Shown piece by piece: positions 1-11,913 of a DNA stretch of 64,000 nt; within the stretch, counting starts at the first letter, position 1; every line of letters begins with the position of its first letter. The position numbers were made by a program, and so were the translations under genes. Below the pieces are notes generated by a model, which worked only from the letters and a program-made list of their open reading frames with translations, was not told the DNA's origin and made no database searches. This DNA comes from Plenodomus lindquistii. Taxonomy: Eukaryota > Ascomycota > Dothideomycetes > Pleosporales > Leptosphaeriaceae. Where the stretch lies: contig JANUWI010000002.1 in NCBI GenBank assembly GCA_025504975.1, forward strand, positions 992,001 through 1,056,000. The letters are read 5' to 3'.

Positions 1-522
1 TCGTTCGGCCCTGAAATAAGACGGGCTCGTGGCCTGGACCTTCACAGTACGCAAATGTGCAGACTGCCTGTGCGGATTTGTCGGTGAAGCCATCGAGCAT
101 TTTGTGCAGCTGGAGTGGGCCAAGAGCGAGCATGAACCACTTGCTGTCAAAACAAAGTAAGCATTACAAACGATATACTCGAGGCGAACTCTGGGAGTGT
201 AGTGGGTAGAACGTACATATAAGGACCAGGTAAATCATTCATCGCTTTGAAACACAGACATGTGTCTTCTACTAGGACTGGACCTTTGATCTTCTCATAG
301 TGTTAGCGAGTGGTATCAAGGATGTTTATGCAATTTTCAGGACCGTACAGCTTCAGCGGCGCGGCGCGCCTTGTCGAGGGTTACTTCTTCGACTGTGCCT
401 TGGATCTCGACGAGATCGACATTTTGGTTTCGTAGCTCGATGACGCCTTCGAGTATGGCTTGGACTTCGGCGAGCTTGTTCTTGTTACCTGTTATGAAGT
501 TGAGGTGTTGTGGAGCGGCCAT
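1..522 (-). CDS. HAM1: Inosine triphosphate pyrophosphatase (ITPase), 5' part only
   Basis: Hydrolyses non-canonical purine nucleoside triphosphates (ITP, dITP, XTP) to monophosphates, which keeps them out of DNA and RNA; cytosolic Ham1/ITPA family. Three exons are visible on the reverse strand: 522-349, 293-217 and 143 to the window edge, joined by introns of 55 and 73 bp with GT-AG ends. The start is the ATG at 522. The N-terminal phosphate-binding motif FITGNKNKLAEV lies in exon 1. GPVLVEDTCLCFKAM and PGPYIKWFM, both family hallmarks, lie in exon 2 and across the exon 2/3 junction, followed by LDGFTDKSAQAVCTFAY. The C-terminal half lies beyond position 1. The intron 1 acceptor is a choice that gives a short KIK linker; one a few bases away is possible. 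The next gene, on the other strand, begins 1.7 kb away. Family assignment is very secure. Confidence 0.93.
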
Positions 523-2268
523 TTTGATGGTCTTTTTCCGTTCGGGTGGAGAATGAGTTCTGACTAGGGGACGATTTGGCGATTATGTTATCAGAACGTG
601 GTGGCTTGAGCGTCTTGTGCAAATGACTGTAAATTTGGTCAGATTTGTTGTGTACTTGGAATTATATTTATGGGTGTTTGAGTGTTCATACGTGAGTACC
701 GTACAGTTGATGCAGCCCTCCGCCCTTCGGTGTGTGGGTACTTGAATAAGCTAGATTGATGACTGGAACGCGGATAAGAGAAGCTGATACACTACAAGCG
801 AGATTCGAAATAGCCGAGCTACAAGGTTGGGTTCGCAATGGTAGATTGTCAGTATGATGCACCAATGCAATTGGCCTGGACCTCCCCGGTCATCAGAGAA
901 TGTTCAACTCCATGGCTTAGTCAGCTAGTTGCTCTTGCCCGCCCGCACACATGTTGGAGAGGCCCTGCTGCTTCCTTTGGGGAGTTATCTAGCACCAGCC
1001 GGAGGTGCAGCTTGGATGTAATGGAGTTCGTGTAACAATGTACTATCTGCGAAAAGCTCTATGAGTGACGTGCGAATGCACCTCCTGATGGCTCACTACT
1101 CACATCACATGACCATACTAACGCGACTACTAGGGGATCTTCGTGAACGACACAATAGGTGCTCTATCAGTGAGACATCAGAGTCTCATGTTTCAAAAGG
1201 TTATCTACAGGGACCAAACTCGCGTCTCTGGTAGACGCCAGGCAACGACGACTCGCTGCGTCACGATTCCAACTTTTCGTCCTTTCACCAGCCTTGCATC
1301 GGCACTGACTGAGGCCCAAACTTTTGCACAGACTGAGATTAAGTTAAATCCCGAAAGTGTAAGGGCTAGTGACAATCATGCTGGATGTGTTTGCGCAATT
1401 AGCTAAAAAAAAAATGGGAGTATTGCAACGCAGGGGCTGGCACAATACAAACGTATGCGTCGTTCCAACTGACTGCAAAGGAGAGAGGGGACGGATGCTG
1501 GACTAAAGGAGCGAATTAATTTGCGCTCATGAGAGTTTGCCAATTGGAAAGAGGGTTAAACGTCATGCGGGCGTGAGATCCAAGATAAGGAAAGGAAAAT
1601 GGAAATGGTTTCGAAATGAGGAGGCATCGTTCCTGGTCTTACAAGAAGGTCCTGAGCATCTCCTTCACCATCAGGCAGGTCGAACAAAGTAGGACAACTT
1701 GCCTGACCCGCGCACTTTGACTAGGTAATCGGAGGGGTAGCGTCCTCCTGCAAGTCTCAACTTCATCATGATGTGGTTTGAACGCTTCGTTCCTAAATGC
1801 GGGACGCTCGCAATGTGGTGATGAGTAAGAGGAAGCCACATTCAGTTCGCGCAACCAGTACTCGTTCCAGAACTTTTAGATGAGAGCGGATATTTTTTAT
1901 TTTTTTGCAATCTAAAGTTCGCATGTGTTTGCATGGAATCGTACAAAGTGAGCGTGCGCCACGCGAACATTTGCGTCCCGCGCACAGACGCTTGACGGGA
2001 AACGTTCCTCCCGATGTCACACGGCTGTCCTCATCAGCTGCTTCCTCCGTCTCCTCCATTTCCTTTTTCTTGCTTGCAATTCTGCATAGCCATCAGTAAT
2101 TTGGCTTGCAAGTTGGACTACGTCCGTTAAAGCAACATCGTGGGTTGACGTCTCCGCCCGCGTTATCCCATTGTAAACACGTCAGCTTGAGCTAGGCTCG
2201 CGCACAGCGCATAGTTTTCGAGGACTAGTGTTTGGATAAGCACAAAGAGGACAGTGGAATCCGTAACC
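523..2268. other. Intergenic region between divergent genes
   Basis: Separates the reverse-strand ITPase start from the forward P450-like start, so both promoters must lie here. It contains an A10 run near 1405 and a T-rich tract near 1890-1907. Short open frames on both strands show no motif, signal peptide or consistent splice continuation. I see no gene. Confidence 0.6.
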
Positions 2269-4304
2269 ATGGCTTCCCTGAGGACGTTATTCCATGGCGT
2301 GCATGCCTCTAATGGCCTGATAAGAGCACTGTTCCTGCCGACATGGTACGGGGTGCTCCTGAGTCCTTTTGCTCTGACAATCGCGTGGTACTTCGGCCTT
2401 GGGCAAGCGCTTCAGAAACGCGTACCTGAAGATTTCACTTGGTTCGATGTTCTACCGCAAATCGCACTTCTATCTGTCTTTTTGTTACTTCCAACGAGAT
2501 TATTTTCTACATCAGCAATTGTGGCGAACGGAAAGGATGGGAAGAGGAGGGTACAATCGGTGCCATACTGGATGCCCGCATTTCGTAGCCTTGGGAGTCT
2601 CGTCTTTGGGGGCGAGCGATGGTTGAAGACCGTAAGGTCGGTTCTTCCAAGACCACCCAACGTCGATTTTGACGCTGACTGCAGTGTAGAGAATCTTCAA
2701 TCAGCAGCATAACTGCATACAAAGCCGCTGGAGCCAAACACAACCTCGTTCTCACAGACGGACTTCTGCGTCAAATACACACCCATCCCGAAAGCTTGGA
2801 GGAGCATCAAGAGAGCAAGTTGGCGATACTTCAGAATGCATTTAACATGCCCAACGACGCAGAAGATCAGATATCCAAGCTTGCACCGACTATCTCCGAG
2901 ACGATTGAGAGGAACCTGTTCAATGATAGACCACTAGAAGACTTGGTCAAGACGTCTTTACAAATACTGTCTGACGCGCTTCCAGACTTTGTTACGTTCA
3001 ATTCTTCCATCGTAGACCAGATGCAATGGGAACGTGTGGCAAACATCGAACTCACAGATGGGACTTCGGAATCCGAATGTGACCTCTTTATGCTGATCAA
3101 CGAGTTTTGCTGTAATGCAATCTTACCTCCTGTCGCAGGTGCACAGTTTACGGAATCATATCAACTGTTCGCCACAGACTTGGCTACTTTCAACTCAAAA
3201 TTTTGGGCACTTGCACTCGGGCTTCCGCGCCTGTCACCTATACAAGGCTTACCCGCAGCAGCATTGGCACAAAAGAGACTCTCGAAGAATTTCACGAAGT
3301 TATTTGACGATCTAACGGACCCTCCAATCCGGCGCGTACCTGCCGATGATGAAAGCATCAGCGGCGACGAGGAGACCGATGCTGATGTTGCAACACCGCT
3401 TACCAAATTGAACGAGCTGTTCACAAAACATGATTTACCTTACGATGTTCGGGCAGCGCTTGGACTTCAGCTCATACATAATATCGTTGCGGAGGTCGTT
3501 CCACTCGTATTCTGGACAGTCTTGCACATCTACTCGACATCGAGTGCTCAAGACGCAAAAGAAACACCTCTGCAGAAGATCAAGGACGAGACCAAGAAAT
3601 GGGCGCAAGCTATCCAACCTCCGTCGATACACCCATCATTCCCAGCACCACCGGAGATACGTTATGCCTCGGGAAGTGAGGCCACATCAGCAGCATCCTT
3701 CCCATATTTGCGCTCATGCATCAACGAAGCTCGTCGACTCTACGGCTGCTCGGGAGCCATATACAAAATCACCAAACCCATCACATTGCAAGACATAGAA
3801 TTCGCTGCAACCGGCGAGCAGGACCAATGGGATCTAGACATAGGATCGTACATCGACATTGGTCTCTCACGCACTCTCATCAATTCTTCGCCATCACGCC
3901 ACCCATCACCTACAACATTCAACCACGTCCGCTTCTTCAGGGCCGAAGTCCCAGCCTCCATCGCGTCACCTACCGACACCTCGGAGCCCTATAAATCCGC
4001 TCTGGTGATTTCCCTTGTGGCAGGCATTACACAGCTCTGGGAACTCGCGCCAGCACCCAAGAAATCCTTTCTTGATCAGATGCAGGAAGCCAGTGCAGAA
4101 GCATCAAAGGGCGCAGCCGCGCTGACCGGCGAGCAGATAGCCGCCAGCACTCAGGCCCCAAAAGCACACGATAAGGTCGGAACGTGGATAATCCCAACAG
4201 CTGTAGATGCTGCTAGCATCAAGGTCCCAAAAACGGATGTCAGGGTCAGGATCAGGAGAAGGGAGGGTTTGCCTGCTTCCAAGGTTTTGGGCAGAATTGG
4301 TTGA
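2269..4304 (+). CDS. Cytochrome P450-like protein lacking the heme-cysteine loop
   Basis: Two exons, 2269-2631 and 2685-4304, with a 53 bp intron carrying a CTGAC branch point; 660 residues. The ATG at 2269 (context ACCATGG) is the likely start. Hydrophobic segments at about residues 25-48 and 65-85 suggest an ER anchor. P450 landmarks are the pre-helix VPYWMP / FGGERWLK region, the K-helix ExxR (E469, R472, in NEARRLYG), the PERF-like FNHVRFF at 533-539, and a C-terminal VPKTDVRVRIRRREG matching the last strand of fungal P450s. Between the PERF-like motif and that strand the usual FGxGxxxCxG heme loop is absent: the chain runs from PASIASPTDTSEPYK straight into SALVISLVAGITQLWEL. About 45 extra residues, rich in Ala and Lys, follow. 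Without the cysteine thiolate it should not be a normal monooxygenase. An undetected intron hiding the loop is the main alternative, but the frame is continuous. No other pathway genes flank it. Confidence 0.72.
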
Positions 4305-5908
4305 GAGTGCGGAAGAGAGGGAAGTGGAGCTATAAGACGCAGTGAGATGTGGCATGAGCAGTACTTACCTACGCATACAATAAGACGACGAAACTGGGGT
4401 CGGATCGTGATCGTAAACAGGCCTGGAGCGAAGTCTATATAGAAGGGCCTTCTGAGAGAAAACTGTAACGTTCTGAATCCCGACGGTAGTGTAGACCGGC
4501 ATCGGCAGCGGGAGGATGTCCCGTTGAATTTCCGGGCTATCCCGACATAAAATCCAGTCAAGTGCAGAGAACATTTCTAATCCCGCCTGTAAGAACGAAG
4601 CATCGCACTTTTTGCCAATGATATTTTACTGGCTTGATCCATGTAGTAATAGATCATATCATCATGCCACATCCGCATTGGCATTCGCTATCGTCGAGAA
4701 CGTTGAACACACCCCAGACTTCCTCGCGTTCCGCTCGCAAGGTACCTTCCAGCCTGCATATTGACCGAAAACAAGTAGTGCGACTGCAGTGTGTACGTCT
4801 CCGTCAACCCATCGACCGATGACCAACGCTCTCATCACAATCGACCGCGTACTCACACATCTGTGCTTGTACCAAAGTAGCGGTGAGCCACTCTTACCTG
4901 ACTCAACACCCCGTGCCCCCCCTTCCCCGCTGCCACGCGAGAAACCGCACGCACAAGTGTACAAGCATAAACACATCATCAACACGATAGTGTACATGCA
5001 GTGATGTTGATCACTAAACCTCCCGTTCTTGTATACTCGGCTGCGTTGGCCCGACGACCCACGCACGCACACCGCTGGTGTAGGCGTAATCGTCGATTAT
5101 TAGGGACATCGGACAGTGAGAATGGGAGTTTGAGTCGTTGCCTAATGGGGTAGGCCGAAGACGATGGGAGGTGATAAGGCGATGGGAGAGCTATGCACTG
5201 TGATTAGATGCGAGTCGAGAGAACTCGTACGCTGTGAGTATTCACTGAGGCTGCTGTTAGAGGCGGCTAGATTAGTAGGTCCAATATGATTAGTATCGCA
5301 CACTTGTAGACGGGTAGAACATACCGTTAGCGTTTGATCGAGGTGGGTTGATGTGGCCTCGCATGCTTGTGAGTGAACGAAGCGAGAGTGCAGTTATAGA
5401 GATGATGACTGAAAGTTCGAAGCTTAGGCAATCTTGACCGTTCACTACTGTGAGGATGTTTCCAAGGTCGTGGTAGTGATTGATGCTTGAGCGACGCACA
5501 CAGTATATACTATCCCATGCGTCTAAGAACTGTTCTACGTGGTGTGTGACGACGAAGAATGGTGTTAGTAGTAGCTGATGTTCGACCGCAGAGCGCTTGT
5601 AGAATATATCTTATTGGAGATGATCATCAGTAATGTCAGTAGTTGTGCACAACATCGTGCCATGCATCATTGCATCAGCGGAAAGGAGTCTTGTGTAACT
5701 TGTCGTTGTCATTTCATGATGCTTTTTCCGCACCGTCTGATGAATACCAGATGCGGATCGTACCCAGCACGCCATATCACTGCCGCGGGATCGCATTAAG
5801 GGTCATGTTTATCTTTCATTTGTAAACACAAACACCTTTTGGAATGCCGATATCATGCCGCAGAAAGTTGAAAAGACCCAGAAACCCCATGCCTAATCAA
5901 CCCAAGAT
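4305..5908. other. Intergenic region between convergent genes
   Basis: Lies between the 3' ends of the P450-like gene and the eS1 gene. Open frames on either strand are short, mutually overlapping and without recognisable motifs or splice partners. No gene or repeat seen. Confidence 0.55.
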
Positions 5909-6865
5909 TTATACCTCTTCAAGGACGGTCTCCTTGAACTCACGCTCGACCTGAGAGATTGTTAGATGGGGGCTGTAAGGTGAGGATATGCGGATGCCAT
6001 ACCTTCTGGCCAGAGTCGTCAGCGCTTGACTCGCCGTGGAGACCGAGGAGGGCACCGAGATCGAACTTGGGTGCCTTGAGGAGCTTGACCTTTCGTACGT
6101 GGACCTGTGCGGTGTTAGCGCGAGAGTTCCCTTGCTTGCAGACCGGCCACACATACGTTCTGGAGAGGGTAGATGCCCTGGGTGGACTTCTCAATCTCGC
6201 GGCCAATGACCTCAGGAATGAGCTTCTGGGTGAGCTGAGCCAGGGTGCACGAGCTGGCGTCACGGGTCATGATCTCGACCATCTTCTTGCGGATCGCCCT
6301 GATTTGGGACGAGGCGGCGTATGTGGTCTTCTTGATCTGGTTTGGTCGTCGCTTGGTGAAGGCAATAGCGAAGAGGCGGAGGAGGTAGTCGTCGGTGGTC
6401 TTGACAACGACGTTGGCCTCGATGAGGGTTTGCCACTTGCGGACGAGCGAGCGGAGCTTGTCAGAGGTGAAGTCGAGGCCGTGGAAGTTGGTCAGGCAGT
6501 TCTTGCCCTGGACCTCGTCGACGCGGAGCTTGACCTTACGGAAGGCGTGGTCCTCGTCCTTCTGGAGATCGGCGAGCGAGACCTCGAATATCCTGCCCTT
6601 CAGCGCATCGTTGGCGTTCTTGAGACCGGTGGTGCGGTTGACGAGGGTCTTTCCGACACTGCGGGAGAGGCGTCAGTGAGGGGTCCCCCATTGCATGCCA
6701 ATGCCATTATCACGGCCGTGGCGGGGGAGGAAGGGCTTCTTACTCTCTGATCGCGAAAGTTCCGGGTGCCTTGACGTTGTACCAGTCCTTCTTCGCGAAG
6801 GTGTCGGTCTTCTTCTTGAGACCCTTCTTGCCCTTTGAAAGACGCTTGTTCTTGCCGACAGCCAT
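5909..6865 (-). CDS. rps1: 40S ribosomal protein eS1 (S3Ae family)
   Basis: Component of the small ribosomal subunit, near the mRNA exit on the platform. Four exons on the reverse strand: 6865-6744, 6658-6157, 6104-6003 and 5950-5909, with introns of 85, 52 and 52 bp; all junctions keep frame and give 255 residues, the usual family length. The protein starts [15 protein letters not shown] and contains [54 protein letters not shown] and, near the end, [13 protein letters not shown], all typical of eS1. The second intron falls after GIYPLQN. Strong codon bias (C/G-ending) fits a highly expressed gene and creates a long spurious open frame on the opposite strand. Identification is certain at family level. 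Confidence 0.97.
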
Positions 6866-7887
6866 GATTGCGACTCTGGTGGTTGGACGTCGAGGCTTGT
6901 GGTGTTGTCGTGTCGTTGAAAACCGAATTCTGGCTCAGAAGGTGCGATGACCTTCGCTTAGATTTTGGGTTAGTGCGGGGGACGTGCGCTGCTCACAACG
7001 CCAAGATGTCGCCCATCACCTGGACGAGACGAGGAACATTGCAACTACAACACCACGGTCAGCTTGCTTTAGCAACCAACCACGAACCAGGCCTTACCGT
7101 CATCGTCCATACTGTTATTTCTTGCTTCTTCCGTTCATGGCGTTACAATGCGATCCCACACTAGTGAACAACGCCACCGCTCGCACTCTTCTTGGGACCA
7201 ATCACACATGTTACACCCACGACGAGTCCATTGCTGTATATTGACCGAACATGTCACGATGAGTATAGAGATACATGCACTGTGTCTTGTACGATGATTT
7301 GTTGTTGACTCTATATAAGGTATGTACTAGTCCTACACCAGCTACAGTACAATGTACATCCTTCCGCCATAGCCAACCATGTGCACGAACACGTCACCAG
7401 AAGTTCGTTGCATTCGCATCGCAGTCTCTTCTGTCCATGCGCCTTCACTGACTCTCTTCGCCTCTCTTCGGTCGCTACTCGGCGCTCTATGAGATGACCG
7501 ACGCCTGGCCACTGTCCCGTGGCTTTGCCAAAGTCATGAGACCATGCGCAACTTCGCCCCCTGAATTTGCTTTGCACCACGCACGCTGCGCTTGGTAATA
7601 TCGCATGGATGACAACCCTCTCGCCACCCGTGCACTTGCTGTTGCGTTGTTTCTGCCTGGCAAAAATCGCGCAGCTGGCGCGCTCATCAAGCATAGCGAT
7701 GAGCAACGGCCCGATGTTGGCTACGAGAAATAATCCTCTACGACTGGAAGGAAGCCTTGATGGTTTCGGTTGATTGACGTTCTGGTAAAGTTTGATGGTG
7801 TGATCGTCCACTGTTAAGGTTGGTTGCGATCACGTGGGGAGGAAGGTCTCCTGCCAATGAAAGCAGAGACCTGTCGCGGCAGCACCA
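6866..7887. other. Upstream region of the eS1 gene
   Basis: About 1 kb between the eS1 start and the 3' end of the next reverse-strand gene. It should hold the ribosomal-protein promoter. No RNA gene or convincing coding frame found. Confidence 0.5.
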
Positions 7888-8385
7888 TCAAGTCTTGACA
7901 GCACTGTTCTGGTGGTGCTGGTCGTAGGGGTTCTCTGTTTGACAGAACTTCTCAAAGTCTGGGAAACTGATGTAACCATCTTGAACATGTTAGCGAATAT
8001 GTCGCCGAGTGCAATGTCAACGATGATGCCTACCTTGTTGTCTGTATTGCCTCACGTAACGCTCACTCTCAGTCCTCGACACACCGGGCCTTTCGTACGA
8101 GCATGCTGGATTTGAGTGCATCTTCAGCTCGGGCGATGGCAACGGGCTACCTGCAGGCGTTTCGCGTGGCGTGGTTGGTGACGAAACGACTTTGGCGAGT
8201 AGGACTGAGGCCTTGGTTGGACTCCCAGATGTTCCAGAGTCTCTTCGCGAAGCAACGGGTACCAGTGTTGTAAGGCATGGCGAAGAAACGGTGGATGGCG
8301 TCAGAGGTGGACGGCGACTGCCTGATCTTGACCGTGCTGGCGCCTCGGTGGGTAGCGAGTAGTAGTATCGTGAATTGCTCGACAT
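7888..8385 (-). CDS. Small Ser/Pro-rich protein of unknown function
   Basis: I do not recognise a family. Two exons, 8385-8034 and 7979-7888, flank a 54 bp intron with a good GCTAAC branch point; together they encode 147 residues. The first 115 residues are rich in Ser, Pro, Arg and Thr and look disordered (for example RSRSGSRRPPLTPSTVSS). The tail, RQYRQQDGYISFPDFEKFC, resembles one half of an EF-hand loop and helix but lacks the full calcium-binding pattern. The splice restores a clean frame that ends ENPYDQHHQNSAVKT, which supports the model over the unspliced reading. No signal peptide or membrane segment. The nearest genes offer no functional hint. Confidence 0.6.
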
Positions 8386-11300
8386 GATGGATGGATGAAT
8401 GGGTGTGTGGTCGATTTGCGGGTGGGTCGATGAAGTGTGTGCGAAGGTTGAATGTGACAGAAGATGTGAACTGCGGAAGGAGGAGTAGGTAATAGTAGTA
8501 CGGCCCTCAAGTGCGCCCAGACGCCATTCACCCCATACATAGTACTACCGAATGTATAGAGACGCCTGTGCAGGCTCTGGGGCCACCCTTGCCAACGCCA
8601 TCTGCATCAGCAGCCGAAGGGCTCCACTCGACGACATCGCCTTTCTCGGCCTTCATGCATGCCAAAGTGTCCACCGCCGACAAGGCGGGCCCGTTTGGAC
8701 TTAGATTGTTGCAGGGAGGTGCGCTGTCATCCGCCTACTCGTCCTGACTCGCCCGCAACGCACACAGGTGACAGGACCACTTCACCTTTATCCATTAGAC
8801 TGCCGCTTAACACGCAGGTGTGAGCTGGCCACCGAGGACACGATCGATCTGGGCCACCGACTTTCTGGAGTACATTCAATCAACGGCGGTACCTTGAATG
8901 ATGCGCGGATCGTGGCAGGCTGCCAGTCTCGGTGTCTCCTGATTGGCGTTGGGTATTCGATCCAAGGGCCTCGCCGGCAGAGCGGGTGCACTGCCAGAGC
9001 CCCGTCGCGCCTTGATTCCCACCGAATCGGCGGATACAAGCCGGGTGCCAGGAGAACATCCGTCATGGCTGCGTGGTGATGACCAGGCAAGACCAGAACT
9101 CGGAGCGCGTTCCCTGCTTGTGCCTGGCTGGAACAAGTGATGTGCAATCCTAATCCGCAAGCCATGTTGCTATCGATTACGGGCCGCCTCGTGGTGTGTG
9201 CGACGATGAGACGCATAGAGTACAGCACCGCGGCAGCGGCAGCTTCATTTCGAGGCGTCGCTACGTACTGTGCATTGCAGTGCGCCTGTGACGACATTGC
9301 TTCGGACGACGTTGCTGTTCTTGCGCATGTCATGCGATGGACGCTCTATTAACAAGTACCTTGTTGCTAACAAACGGTCGAGAACAACGACTTTGCAAGG
9401 GCATCCTTTCACGCCTCTCGTGCGATCCGGTTGGAGCACACAACCGCAAGAGTGGAGTCAGCTTGCGAGCCGGTCGCCTACGCAAAGCTCCTTGCGATGT
9501 CATATCATATGACAGAAGCATAGCTGACACCCGATGTTGCAACTCAACGTGCGACCTTTGAGCAACAGCCACGTACCCGGCCGTCCTGTCGAGGCTTTCA
9601 TCCTCCTCTTGCTTGACAATGTACATATGTACCCCTCATCGAGGATTTGGACTTGCATTTGTGGACGTCTTCGCTGGGCCAATGCCACGAGACGCCTCTT
9701 CATTAGGCCAGACCTTGGATTCTTGGGTGGTTCTGGAACAGTGTTACCTCGTTTTGGCTCCACCTCCACGTCAGCTGTGCTCAACTCAGCTGAGAGCTTG
9801 CCATGTCTCCTAAAATTGAACCTAAACTAGATGGCACCGATTCCATTTCGGCTCTTGGTGACGGACATCCCGTCTCCAGCTGCCTGTTACGGAGTCATCT
9901 TTGCCTTCAGAGCCACACTGGCACTGGTCGAAGTAAATTCTTTCGGACTGTTCAACCCGCGATTCAAACGACTGGACGACGACTCCTTCGCTTCCTCAGC
10001 CCGGAAAGAGCGGATCACTTCGTCGAGGATCATTAATCCTACTCATATCATTACTCACCCCACACTCGATTAACCCGCGTTGTGTGTTGACATACCAACA
10101 TCCACGTGCTTGCAAATCCCACTTTGAGATAGGGATGCAGAAATCCGCGATCCACTTGTAACATTTAGCATATGCCGTGCTGCCCAGTCCAGTCTCCTGC
10201 CATGATGCTAGGTCAGCCACACCAACGTGCATGTATCGACCTGGACCCGAGAAGCGGGTACAAGTCCATGCCGTCCTACCCGTGGCCGTTGCCCATCTGC
10301 CAGCGACTTGCTATGTAAACTCACAGCTAAACTCACAGCATCGATACCCACACTTCTCCTCTCTGTTTCTATAAGAATTTGCACACCGACCATAAAGCTT
10401 TGCAATGAACTACAACATGATCCACTCGCACGTTTTCTCGGACCGACTTTTACACATAGCCTGCTACCTCGCAGAACGGTGAGCATGCTCGACCCGTTAA
10501 ACACATGCGAGTGAGAAAGTGACTCCACCCCAACAATCCCGTCGTTTCGCCTCCCCCACCTCAAGCGCAGTTGCAGTTGCAGTTGTAGTGCAGTCCTCAG
10601 CACAGCACACCACTCTGGCCCAGCGCCTCTGACCGCACCCAAATTCTCCGCAAATCCAGACACGCTCCCACGGCAGATCGCAGCCGCCGATCGTTCCCGA
10701 AGAGCGTATTCGGGATGACAGGATTTGAGAGCGTGCTGCAGAGATGCATGGCTTGTATGCATGAACGTACAAAGTAGACATGCATCCGCACCTTCTTCGC
10801 CTATCACCACATGTCACAGCACAGTGATGGATTGTCATTCGCCTCGCTTAATAATTGGCGCTGTGAATAACCGCCACTACTACCGACGGACGACAATGGA
10901 CTTGAACAGACACATGCAAGCGGAGGCAGTGATTCCGCTGTTAACGCTGATAATTACGCAAAAGCTTTATTTTACCCAACTAGACGCTGCTATCCTCTCA
11001 GGGACAGCTCGAGTGTGAAACACCAAGTGGATACACAGACTCCGACCATTCACCCATAAATAAGGAGTAGAAATACTACTAGACCGCAATAACAGCGGTC
11101 GAGCCCAACTGCGGGCCGCCCCGGTGTCGGTACTCATTATCCCGTCTCATGACCCCTCACTACAACACGTCTTGTAAAATCTCTTCTGCTCTTCAGTGCG
11201 ACAAGCGCTGTTAGCTCAGCATCTTCCTTCGGACCACGCGACCGATGCTGCGGGAGCAGCGGGTAGGGCGAAATCGTAACTGGGGGATGCTTGCTGGATA

Positions 11301-11913
11301 AAGACGGTCAAGTCACACTGGAATCACTGGGTGGGGTTGGCTCATGTTTAGTTGGTGTTTAGTTCATGTCGTGTTTCTTGCTCGCGTGCATATGTGAGTA
11401 TGACTGGTTTGCGTGGTGCGGGGCATTTTGGGGTTGAGGGTCGGACAACGAGGCAAGTCATCAAGAGATGCAGGATCGTCGTCCAACAGCTTGTCGGTGG
11501 CCACGGGTTGCGAGCGCACGACATGATTCAGATCGGTATCCGGATATCTTGAAAGATCACTTTCAGCTCATTGCACCGAGGTCATCTGCCATGGCGGCTT
11601 ACAAGGCAGCCGCGCAATGCTGTCTGGATGCTGAGTCCATACCCACAACTCAACATGGCGGAGCTTGAGTGGTCGACTGGGAGGCCAACGGGAGGCCGCT
11701 GTAGGAGCTTTCGGTCCGGGAATCAGAGTCAATGGAGGCACTGCACCACTATCACGCCGAACGTGCACAATATGCAGGAGATCGTGAATTGGGTTTGCGA
11801 CGCATTTTGATTTCTATCGATTTTTTACCACGGCTTTGGTCACCGTTCCAGTCTGGATCAGCGACGCGTATGCTCGCATAGTTTTTGCCCATGTGATTTG
11901 GGATGTCTCTTGC
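8386..11913. other. Gene-poor stretch of 3.5 kb
   Basis: Lies upstream of the small Ser/Pro-rich gene and downstream of the URC1 homologue. Many short open frames occur on both strands (up to about 200 codons at 10208-10810 reverse), but they overlap one another and none shows a family motif, signal peptide or convincing splice continuation. Base composition is like that of the flanks, so no AT-rich decayed transposon is evident. I see nothing I can support as a gene. Confidence 0.5.

Noticed and set aside
5959..6750. 263-codon forward open frame
   Set aside because: It lies opposite the eS1 exons and arises from their strong codon bias; the reverse strand carries the conserved ribosomal protein.
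8788..9333. 181-codon reverse open frame
   Set aside because: Composition (many His, Arg, Cys, scattered), overlap with an opposite-strand frame and lack of any motif suggest chance.
9990..10036. String ending GGATCATTAAT resembling the 3' end of 18S rRNA
   Set aside because: Only about ten bases match and no rRNA sequence precedes or follows.
9831..10073. 80-codon forward frame with fairly protein-like composition
   Set aside because: No family, no splice partner and a competing overlapping frame; not enough to call a gene.
10208..10810. 200-codon reverse open frame
   Set aside because: Overlaps a second reverse frame of similar length in another phase; no motif or splice support.
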